Assembly: GCA_002479245.1 (NCBI GenBank)
Contig: DLMG01000386.1
Coordinates: forward strand, 1 to 13,008
Direction: 5' to 3'
Length of the DNA stretch: 13,008 nt
From: Verrucomicrobia subdivision 3 bacterium UBA7542
GTDB taxonomy: Bacteria > Verrucomicrobiota > Verrucomicrobiia > Limisphaerales > UBA11358
In this document: in pieces, positions 6,841 to 12,325 of the stretch
How the letters are laid out: the number at the start of each line of letters is the position of its first letter
Position numbering within the stretch: position 1 is the first letter of the stretch
Notes under the pieces: model-generated
The model's input: only the letters and a program-made list of their open reading frames with translations
What the model was told of the DNA's origin: nothing
The model's database searches: none
Position numbers and translations under genes: made by a program

Positions 6841-8037
6841 ATGACGACGCCCGCCAACATCTCCGCGCCCATTTCCTTTGGCTTGGACGTGACCAAGCCG
6901 GGCAAGCTGGAAACGCGCTCCACCGGCGACGTGTTGGTGGATATTCAGTCCGGCGTGTGGCAAGAACCCGTTCTGCGCGTCCGTTCGCTACCGCACGACA
7001 GCGACGAGCAAAAAGCCGCTAAAAAGTTGCTGCCTTATGCGACATGGGCGGGCGTATTCGGCTACCGCGCCAATGAAAGATTGCTCCAGCACTCCGGTCA
7101 AATCGGCGTTGATCTGGATGACCTGGGCGAAGCCAAAGCCGTTAGCACAATTCAAAACGCCGTCGCCGACAGATTTTGTCTTGCCGCGTTTCGCTCCATT
7201 CGGGGTGAAGGTGTCCGGTTGCTTTTCAGAATTCCGCCTTGCTCGCCGGAAAATCACGCCATCGCTTTTGAACAAGTTGCCGAACACGTCCGCAACACCT
7301 ACGGCTGCGAGGTTGACGAATCTGGCAAGGATGTTTCCCGCGCCAGCTTCGTCAGCTTTGACTGTGGCTTGTGGTTAAATCCATCTGCCAATGTCCTGCC
7401 GATAATCCTGCCTGTGTCACACAGCGGTATTGCGGCGATTACTCGCTGTGTGCCATCTGCCTATGGTGGACAACTGGCTTTGACCTGCTGGAATTGGTTT
7501 GGACGGAATTTCGCCAACATTGTGCCAGTGTCCGGCGATACGGTTAAAACGCACAAAAACATTTTGGATTTGGGCTTGGCCATCGCGTTACACGCCGACC
7601 GGATTCAAGAGCCTGTGACCGCACGGCTGATTGATTCGGCTTTTGAATCATGGTTGCGTGAACACCAGAAGCAGGGTGTCCGGCTGCGTTGCTCACCTGA
7701 CGAATACCGGCGTGAACTGCGCGACAGTGTTGAAGGGGCGCGGCGCAAAAGCTGGTTCAAATCCGCTGCTGAAAAATGGCTTCGCTGGACGCGGCACAAA
7801 GATTTTCCGCACTCCGCCATGCCGCCAGAAAAGATTTTGTTCGCCATCCGCCAGCATTGCGCCGAATCCAAGAGCAATGATTTTTTCATCGGCGCGCGGG
7901 ACGCTGGCCTAGTGGCGGGCGTCAGCTACCGCACGGCTGCCCGTGTCATCCGAAAACTATGCGATGAGGGCCAGCTCAAAAAAACCGGCGAACGGCGACA
8001 ACTCCGGCACGCGCAAGACTACCGGCTTAAAACATGA
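6841..8037 (+). CDS. VirE_N/BT4734-type primase-like replication protein
   Basis: A 398-aa protein from the ATG at 6841 (a TTG at 6826 is possible). Residues 70-185 match the VirE N-terminal/BT4734 domain related to archaeo-eukaryotic primases: HSGQIGVDLDDLGEA (84-98, with the D-x-D metal-ligand pattern), SIRGEGVRLLFRI (119-131) and SGKDVSRASFVS (161-172). The C-terminal part carries a helix-turn-helix at about 345-395 (ARDAGLVAGVSYRTAARVIR). Such proteins prime or regulate replication of plasmids, phages and integrative elements. No helicase domain is fused, so it would need a host helicase. It is coupled by ATGA to the next gene. The domain call is good; the exact activity is inferred. Confidence 0.8.
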   Translation: MTTPANISAPISFGLDVTKPGKLETRSTGDVLVDIQSGVWQEPVLRVRSLPHDSDEQKAAKKLLPYATWAGVFGYRANERLLQHSGQIGVDLDDLGEAKAVSTIQNAVADRFCLAAFRSIRGEGVRLLFRIPPCSPENHAIAFEQVAEHVRNTYGCEVDESGKDVSRASFVSFDCGLWLNPSANVLPIILPVSHSGIAAITRCVPSAYGGQLALTCWNWFGRNFANIVPVSGDTVKTHKNILDLGLAIALHADRIQEPVTARLIDSAFESWLREHQKQGVRLRCSPDEYRRELRDSVEGARRKSWFKSAAEKWLRWTRHKDFPHSAMPPEKILFAIRQHCAESKSNDFFIGARDAGLVAGVSYRTAARVIRKLCDEGQLKKTGERRQLRHAQDYRLKT

Positions 8038-8357
8038 AAACGACCAAAGCACCAGTGGTTCGATGCGGCCAACGTCGCCCCTACGCCAAAGGCACACAGG
8101 CGCAAATTGACCAAAGGCGAGGTTGTGTGGCACGGATGCTCTATGCTGGCGCAACCAAGACTGAAATTCATCGCGCCATGCGACAACGGTTCAACATCGA
8201 ATGGAGGCAATGTGACCGCTACATTAAATGGCTTGCGTGCGTGCGCGCGGAACATCCTCAAATTTCGCTTTCTGAATGGCTGAAAAACATCGAAAGCCAA
8301 TACATTTCAAATAAATTGCACCAGCAAACAGCGGACACAAATCCATTCGTCAAATGA
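8034..8357 (+). CDS. Small HTH-like protein at the end of the replication operon
   Basis: A 107-aa basic protein beginning in the ATGA shared with the primase-like gene. Residues 28-65, RRGCVARMLYAGATKTEIHRAM followed by ECDRYIKWL-like text (WRQCDRYIKWL), have the look of a helix-turn-helix of the kind found in phage small terminases and regulators. The N-terminus (CGQRRPYAKGTQAQ) is polar and basic. Because no large terminase or packaging gene is present, a DNA-binding role in copy control or origin recognition is as likely as a packaging role. The family is not firmly recognised. Confidence 0.7.
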   Translation: MKTTKAPVVRCGQRRPYAKGTQAQIDQRRGCVARMLYAGATKTEIHRAMRQRFNIEWRQCDRYIKWLACVRAEHPQISLSEWLKNIESQYISNKLHQQTADTNPFVK

Positions 8358-8448
8358 CTCGCGCCCGCGCGCACGGGACATTGCTAAAAGTAAGTTTATT
8401 TTGCGCCCGACATGACTCACGCGCGCCTGCGCGGAATGTTTCAAAAGT
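8354..8448 (+). repeat. Degenerate GC-rich direct repeat pair
   Basis: Two units start with ATGACTC at 8354 and 8412, continue with a run of alternating CGCG-type sequence, and end in AAAAGT at 8391 and 8448 (58-bp period). The position just downstream of the replication genes would suit an origin or a binding site for the HTH-like protein, but this is only positional. Confidence 0.5.
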
Positions 8449-8593
8449 TGCACTTGCTCCGTCTCGCCGTGAGTGGTTCAATCGCCAGCGTCAGTTAAAA
8501 TTAAAGACCAGAAAACACACAACATCCAATTTGCGGCTTCGGCTGCTGTCCGCTACGAAACAGACATTTCCCGGACTCAATAGTAAGCGCTGA
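8354..8593 (+). CDS. Doubtful 79-aa arginine-rich reading frame
   Basis: It starts in an ATGA overlap with the previous gene, which argues for translation. The product, however, is very arginine rich, has no recognisable fold, is built over a GC-rich degenerate direct repeat, and its last codons run into hairpin 1 of the RNA candidate at 8586. It may be a chance frame over a non-coding region. Confidence 0.3.
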   Translation: MTRARAHGTLLKVSLFCARHDSRAPARNVSKVALAPSRREWFNRQRQLKLKTRKHTTSNLRLRLLSATKQTFPGLNSKR

Positions 8594-8685
8594 TGCACGC
8601 CCCGAACGGGCGTGTCTGAAAGCGTTCTATTGAAGGCATGTCTGTGCCTGTAGCGGGGCGTGAGTAGGTCACGCCCCTTTTGTTT
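8586..8685 (+). ncRNA. Candidate structured RNA of three hairpins
   Basis: Hairpin 1: outer stem AGCGCT (8586-8591) with AGCGTT (8621-8626), inner stem CACGCCC (8596-8602) with GGGCGTG (8608-8614). The internal loop has GA on both strands (8592-8593 and 8618-8619), reminiscent of a kink-turn. Hairpin 2: AGGCA (8634-8638) with TGCCT (8645-8649). Hairpin 3 is the terminator at 8655-8677, followed by TTTTGTTT. Stem after stem in 100 nt, ending in a terminator, suits a small RNA or a structured 3' end of the operon message. No promoter is evident, so it could be processed from the operon transcript. Confidence 0.45.
8655..8685 (+). terminator. Strong intrinsic terminator of the replication operon
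   Basis: Perfect 9-bp stem GGGGCGTGA (8655-8663) and TCACGCCCC (8669-8677), 5-nt loop, then TTTTGTTT. It separates the integration/replication half of the element from the accessory half. Confidence 0.85.
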
Positions 8686-8692
8686 GGACAAC

Positions 8693-8718
8693 GGCTTGGC
8701 CGCACTGGAGCCAAAGCC
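8693..8718 (+). promoter_or_regulatory. Hairpin presenting the ribosome-binding site of the Sel1 gene
   Basis: GGCTTGGC (8693-8700) pairs with GCCAAAGCC (8710-8718, one bulged A). GGAG at 8707-8710 lies at the loop edge, 8 nt before the ATG at 8719. Stem and start codon are adjacent, so folding could control initiation. Confidence 0.4.
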
Positions 8719-9453
8719 ATGAAAACGACGAAGTTTTTCCTCCTTATCGCAGTTGCCGCATTGCTCGGCTTGCCAGCCAACGCACAATCTAAAATGGTTC
8801 AAGGAAAGATTTATTCCGTGGATGACCCCGCTTGGGCTATTTTCAATTGCAACATGGAAGTCGCTCAAACTTCCGGGAATGACTTGATCTGCAAGACTTT
8901 TCAGACCGTCTCTTCCTCTCACACGGTAATCGGTCATAATGTAAACGGGCGCACCGCCGCTGTCGTTAACGATTCTCACCGTGTTTATGGAAAAACCATA
9001 GCTTTGAGAAATTACTCTAATTTGCCCGTTGGTTACATTATTGACTATCCCATTAAAGCCATTCACGTCGGAAAAATCAGCGTCATTTCAACCGGCAGAA
9101 CTGGCGGAATGATAGATGAAACTGCCAAAGCATCCCGCTCCTATGAACTTTATGACATGGGAACGGATTACTTTCCACCCAAGCGACCATTGACGCCCGA
9201 AGAGAAAAAGGCCCAAGCTCAAAAAATAGCCGAAGCAAAAATTAAGGCTTTGGAATCTGATAAAGGTCAAGCCAGCAACGGGGTTTCCGCCGCTCAGTGT
9301 AGGCTTGGACTAGCCTATTTGAACGGCCAAGGCGTCGAAACCAATCGGTCTTTGGCCATCGAATGGCTTGGAAAATCAGCGACTCAGGGCAATGTCGAGG
9401 CACAAGAAGCCCTGAAAAAGATTTCAGAAAACAGCAGCACCAATTCTCCTTAA
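8719..9453 (+). CDS. Secreted protein with C-terminal Sel1-like repeats
   Basis: A 244-aa protein. MKTTKFFLLIAVAALLGLPANAQS is a clear Sec signal peptide with a likely cut after ANA, so it is exported. The middle part (30-150) is beta-rich and unrecognised. A charged linker at 155-185 (PEEKKAQAQKIAEAKIKA) precedes about one and a half Sel1 repeats near 188-236 (AAQCRLGLAYLNGQGVETNRS, then IEWLGKSATQGNVEAQ). Sel1 repeats mediate protein-protein contacts. The start is supported by GGAG 8 nt upstream. It follows the terminator at 8685, so it is probably an independent accessory gene. Its benefit to host or element is unknown. Confidence 0.85.
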   Translation: MKTTKFFLLIAVAALLGLPANAQSKMVQGKIYSVDDPAWAIFNCNMEVAQTSGNDLICKTFQTVSSSHTVIGHNVNGRTAAVVNDSHRVYGKTIALRNYSNLPVGYIIDYPIKAIHVGKISVISTGRTGGMIDETAKASRSYELYDMGTDYFPPKRPLTPEEKKAQAQKIAEAKIKALESDKGQASNGVSAAQCRLGLAYLNGQGVETNRSLAIEWLGKSATQGNVEAQEALKKISENSSTNSP

Positions 9454-9493
9454 TACCTTTCGTTGGAACAATCCGTTCACACACGACCTTCCC

Positions 9494-9643
9494 ATGAGCA
9501 ACCCGCCAAACGAACCACCGAGTTTTGTAACTTGCCCGTGTCAGTATTGCAGTGGGGGGATCGAATTTGACGCCACCGGTTTTCAAAAAGGGGAGACGCG
9601 CAATGTAACGTGTCCACATTACCAGATACGTCTTCGCGATTGA
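9494..9643 (+). CDS. Small degenerate zinc-ribbon protein
   Basis: A 49-aa frame, ATG at 9494 and TGA at 9641. After a proline-rich start (MSNPPNEPPSF), VTCPCQYCSGGIEF carries CxCxxC-type cysteines, and NVTCPHYQIRLRD at the end has CPHY where a zinc ribbon would have CPHC. One metal ligand therefore seems lost and the C-terminus looks short, so the protein may be decaying. It lies 40 bp after the Sel1 gene on the same strand and probably shares its transcript. Confidence 0.55.
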   Translation: MSNPPNEPPSFVTCPCQYCSGGIEFDATGFQKGETRNVTCPHYQIRLRD

Positions 9644-10145
9644 GCCGCCGGACGCGCCACGACCCTAGGGTCAGTAGCGGAGCATCCGCCAACATCTTTG
9701 CAAAGCAATTCTCCGGGCGCAGAATCATAGAGGCAAAATTCCCGGAGCCGGGCGGCGGGTCAATTTGGAGCGCAGCCGGATTAGGCGAGCAAGACATTGA
9801 CGCGACGACCGGCGACACATAATCGGCCTCTGATTCACGCGCACGACCCCACGCGGCTGCGCCATGATTAAAACAGCACATTGCATCGGACAAACCGTCG
9901 GACATCCAGGTGGATGAAAACCGGCGGTTGGTTGGGGGCATACACAGCGGATGACGTGGCTCATAACGTGGCAACCAAGTTGGCATCAGGCGTGGCATCG
10001 AGCGCAACACCCGACGCCGCATTGGGGTTGGCCTCGCACATCGTACTGATACGCATGGCGTGACGCAACTTTCACGCCGCAATGAGCGGAGCAAAAAAAC
10101 CTTAATCTGTTAAGGGGTTCGGCTTGCCGTGCTCAAAAGCGTTAT

Positions 10146-10160
10146 TCCGTAATTTACGGA
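10146..10160. promoter_or_regulatory. 15-bp palindrome
   Basis: TCCGTAA-T-TTACGGA is a perfect inverted repeat, 260 bp upstream of the second AlpA-like gene. It shares the GTAA/TTAC half-site core with the palindrome at 10347, so one regulator might bind both. Confidence 0.4.
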
Positions 10161-10346
10161 TGCAGATTCGGTGAGCGGAAACCGGCAGCAATTTGACGCG
10201 CTTTGCGGATGCAACGGCAACAATCGGGTGAACATTTTGGCTGCCGCATGGCGAGTGGCTTGCATCCTTGTTTTGGCGTCCGAACCGGCCTCGCGTGCCT
10301 GCGCAAAATCTTCGCTGGTTACGTCCAAAATCTGGCACGTCATTTT

Positions 10347-10361
10347 GTGTAAAGATTACAC
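10347..10361. promoter_or_regulatory. 15-bp palindrome upstream of second AlpA-like gene
   Basis: GTGTAA-AGA-TTACAC is a perfect inverted repeat, 58 bp before the ATG at 10420 and 3 bp before a divergent minus-strand ATG at 10343. This is a good operator position for a dimeric repressor or for autoregulation. Confidence 0.45.
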
Positions 10362-10419
10362 GTTCGCCCGTCCTGTTTCGCGTAGAGTCGTCAACTACGA
10401 TGAAAAGGAGATCGGACGT

Positions 10420-10701
10420 ATGAGCAGTGAGCAAAAGGATTTTTTGGGCGTCATGCCGCCTGCCAGACCAGATATGCGGGAAACTGGCATCCGCGCCGAA
10501 CAAAACCAAACACCGGCAGGCGAGACTGGTTTTATTAACCAAAAGCAATTGCTGGCGCGGTTGCCAATTAGCCGCCGCACGTTGTTCAACTGGCGCACGA
10601 CCGGCAAAATCCCCTGTGTGCGGCTGGGCGGGCGTCGCATCCTGTTTCACTGGCCAAGCGTCGAAGCCGCACTGCTGCGTTACCAAAATCCGCCGGCATG
10701 A
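10420..10701 (+). CDS. Second AlpA/HTH_17-type DNA-binding protein
   Basis: A 93-aa protein. AAGGAG at 10405-10410, 9 bp before the ATG, is one of the few good ribosome-binding sites here and fixes the start although the frame is open much further upstream. The winged helix at about 42-90 (FINQKQLLARLPISRRTLFNWR, then GKIPCVRLGGRRILFHWPSV) parallels the protein at 6275. It may act as a second excisionase or regulate the RhuM-type gene downstream. Its stop overlaps a 25-codon frame (ATGA). Confidence 0.83.
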   Translation: MSSEQKDFLGVMPPARPDMRETGIRAEQNQTPAGETGFINQKQLLARLPISRRTLFNWRTTGKIPCVRLGGRRILFHWPSVEAALLRYQNPPA

Positions 10702-10775
10702 CAATTCCCCTGATTGACACTTTGCCCGAATGGCGCAATCTGTCCGCGACGTTTTTGGAATTAAAACCGAGATGA
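10698..10775 (+). CDS. Possible 25-aa peptide coupled to the HTH gene
   Basis: The ATG sits in the HTH gene's stop (ATGA) and the frame reads MTIPLIDTLPEWRNLSATFL to a TGA at 10773. In the first HTH unit a 90-aa gene starts the same way, so this could be the remains of a corresponding partner or a coupling leader before the next gene at 10785. Low confidence because of its length. Confidence 0.25.
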   Translation: MTIPLIDTLPEWRNLSATFLELKPR

Positions 10776-10784
10776 TTCAATGGC

Positions 10785-11825
10785 ATGAGCGCAAATGAAA
10801 ATAAACCCGGCGGCGAAGTGATCCTGTATCAGACCGAGGATTTGCAGACTCGCGTGCAAGTGCGGCTGGACGGACAGACGGCCTGGCTGTCTTTGAACGA
10901 ACTGGCGGAGTTGTTCCAGCGGGACAAATCGGTGATTTCCAAACATCTTAAAAATATATTTGAGGAAGGCGAACTGTCGGCAGCGGCAACTGTTGCAAAT
11001 TTTGCAACAGTTCAAAAGGAGGGCGGGCGCACGGTTGCGCGGAACATCGAGTTTTACAATCTGGACGCCATTATCGCCGTCGGCTACCGCGTGAAATCGG
11101 CGCGTGGCACGCAGTTTCGCATCTGGGCGACGGCGCGGCTGAAGGAATATCTCGTGAAAGGTTTCACGATGGACGATGAGCGGCTGAAAAATCCGCCGGG
11201 CAAGGGGCACACGGATTATTTCGACGAACTGCTGGCACGTATCCGCGACATCCGCTCCTCGGAACGGCGGTTCTACCAGAAGGTGCTGGATATTTACGCG
11301 ACCAGCGTGGATTACACGCCGGATACGGATGCGTCCCAGAAGTTTTTCGCCACGGTGCAGAACAAAATGCACTGGGCGACGCACGGCCACACGGCGGCGG
11401 AAATCATCCATGAGCGAGCCGATGCCGGGAAACCGTTCATGGGGATGCTGACGACGCGCCCCGGTGGGCGCGTGCGGAAAGAAGATGCGGCGATTGCCAA
11501 GAACTATCTCACGGAAGACGAATTGCAGGTGCTAAATCGCATTGTGAATCTTTACATCGAATACGCGGAGCTTCAAGCACTGGCGCGGAAGCCGATGACG
11601 ATGCTCGACTGGATTACAAAACTGGATGAATTCCTGAAAATTTCCGGGCGCAAGCTGCTGGATCACGCCGGGAAAATATCGCACGAAGCGGCGGTGGCAA
11701 AAGCCGAATTGGAATTTTCAAAATTCCGCGTGCTGGAAGATGCGAAACCGTCGCCGGTGGAAAAGGATTTTGAGGCGGCGGTGAAAAAGTTGAAGCAATT
11801 GAAGCCGGGCAAGAAAAAGCCCTGA
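10785..11825 (+). CDS. rhuM: RhuM-family (virulence RhuM) protein
   Basis: A 346-aa protein, about the usual length of the family first named from the Salmonella SPI-3 gene rhuM. The N-terminal third has a helix-turn-helix-like segment (AWLSLNELAELFQRDKSVISKHL) and the family's IEFYNLDAIIAVGYRVKSARGTQFRIWA block. The middle carries RIRDIRSSERRFYQKVLDIYATS, and the C-terminal half DASQKFFATVQNKMHWATHGHTAAE through the LTEDELQVLNRIVNLYIEYAELQA block. Biochemical function is not established; members are common in phages, islands and defence neighbourhoods. It starts 9 bp after the small 10698-10775 frame and is the last gene before the right end, a usual place for cargo. The gene appears intact. 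Confidence 0.9.
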   Translation: MSANENKPGGEVILYQTEDLQTRVQVRLDGQTAWLSLNELAELFQRDKSVISKHLKNIFEEGELSAAATVANFATVQKEGGRTVARNIEFYNLDAIIAVGYRVKSARGTQFRIWATARLKEYLVKGFTMDDERLKNPPGKGHTDYFDELLARIRDIRSSERRFYQKVLDIYATSVDYTPDTDASQKFFATVQNKMHWATHGHTAAEIIHERADAGKPFMGMLTTRPGGRVRKEDAAIAKNYLTEDELQVLNRIVNLYIEYAELQALARKPMTMLDWITKLDEFLKISGRKLLDHAGKISHEAAVAKAELEFSKFRVLEDAKPSPVEKDFEAAVKKLKQLKPGKKKP

Positions 11826-12067
11826 CGTTCAAGCGAAGTGTTTATTACGGGGTTTGGAATTTTTTCCAGACTGCCCTTTGTGTTTCGCTAATAGGCGGCC
11901 AAAATGCACGAGTGGCAATGTGAATCCGAATGGGGGTGGGGCATATATGTTTTTTCACCGTGGCAAACCCCTCACCGTGCCGTCGCCACGCGCCGCACTT
12001 GCCCTGTGGCGTGCGTTCGGTTCGTTCCGCGAGTGAAGCCCCGCCCATATCCAGCGCGGTGAAAATC

Positions 12068-12153
12068 TTTGCACAGAATTTGCACAAATCCCGGCCAGAC
12101 ATTTAGTTTGCACAGTTTTTGCACAAGCAAGCGGTTTGCACTAAATTTGCACT
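12068..12153 (+). promoter_or_regulatory. Right arm: three pairs of integrase-type sites
   Basis: TTTGCAC begins at 12068 and 12079, 12107 and 12118, 12135 and 12146. Each pair is spaced 11 bp and all point the same way, as in the left pair. The first four are followed by A, the last two by T. The stretch 11826-12067 before them holds no supported gene (only a 29-codon frame starting at 11947). Confidence 0.68.
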
Positions 12154-12190
12154 AAAAAATCTGCCGAAAGTTGCCCAAAAATGCACGAAT

Positions 12191-12196
12191 TATATT
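12191..12196 (+). promoter_or_regulatory. Possible -10 box driving the circular-form integrase
   Basis: TATATT at 12191-12196 would give a start near 12203 and a leader of about 29 nt before the ATG at 12232. No convincing -35 box is seen at 17 bp, so this is weak. Confidence 0.25.
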
Positions 12197-12231
12197 GCAA
12201 TCATTAGGTTTTATCTGTTACTCTATGGGCA

Positions 12232-12315
12232 ATGAAAACACAACTAGAGGCAATTGCGGGAAGCGGCGAGAACACCCTAAATCATGGTTCGAATCCATGT
12301 CGGACAGCCAAATAA
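12232..12315 (+). CDS. Detached integrase N-terminus at the right end
   Basis: ATG at 12232 opens MKTQLEAIAGSGENTLNHGS and continues through the core, ending at a chromosomal TAA just past it (27 codons). The core is read in the same frame here and in the left copy (CAT at 12283 and at 3751, both in phase with int). Joining the ends in a circle therefore makes one 480-codon integrase frame with no stop. The frame fact is seen directly; that this is the true integrase start is inferred from the coding-like residues between 3780 and 3858. Confidence 0.5.
   Translation: MKTQLEAIAGSGENTLNHGSNPCRTAK
12282..12311 (+). repeat. Right attachment site core
   Basis: Exact 30-bp copy of 3750-3779. It contains only the T arm and 3' acceptor strand of the tRNA, so it is the displaced 3' end left by integration, not a second tRNA. 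Confidence 0.93.
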
Positions 12316-12325
12316 TCACTTCACT

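Larger units (their letters stand above)
9644..10419. other. Gene-poor stretch, 776 bp
   Basis: No convincing gene. Frames on both strands are short, poor in recognisable motifs and overlap each other. The best is a 77-aa minus frame (10343 to 10110) whose first half looks protein-like (MTCQILDVTSEDFAQAREAG) and whose second half does not; it may be a decayed gene. A 7-bp hairpin (GGCGTGA 10057-10063, TCACGCC 10072-10078) lacks a T tract. Two 15-bp palindromes lie at 10146 and 10347. The stretch may be the debris of lost cargo between the Sel1 and HTH genes. Confidence 0.5.
3750..12311 (+). mobile_element. Integrative element of about 8.5 kb in tRNA-Gln
   Basis: It is bounded by an exact 30-bp direct repeat (3750-3779 and 12282-12311), the left copy being the 3' end of tRNA-Gln. 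Directly inside the left end is a tyrosine recombinase. Both ends carry pairs of TTTGCAC sites. Contents are integrase, unknown 357-aa protein, two AlpA-like HTH proteins, a VirE_N-type primase-like protein, small unknowns, a Sel1-type secreted protein and a RhuM-family protein. No virion, large terminase or conjugation genes are seen. Excision would leave tRNA-Gln followed closely by the 3' end of mnmG. The two exact boundaries make the call strong; whether it is a satellite, a plasmid-like element or a plain island is inference. Confidence 0.92.

Noticed and set aside
9477..10704. Long minus-strand frames (205 aa and 200 aa)
   Set aside because: They are antisense to the zinc-ribbon and HTH genes in part, rich in Arg/Pro/Cys, and show no domain.
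10761..11411. 216-aa minus-strand frame
   Set aside because: Antisense to the well-supported RhuM gene.
11854..12102. Short frames on both strands between rhuM and the right arm
   Set aside because: Weak starts, no domain, and they overlap the integrase arm sites.
12282..12311. Second tRNA at the right end
   Set aside because: Only the T arm and 3' acceptor strand are present; it is the attachment core.
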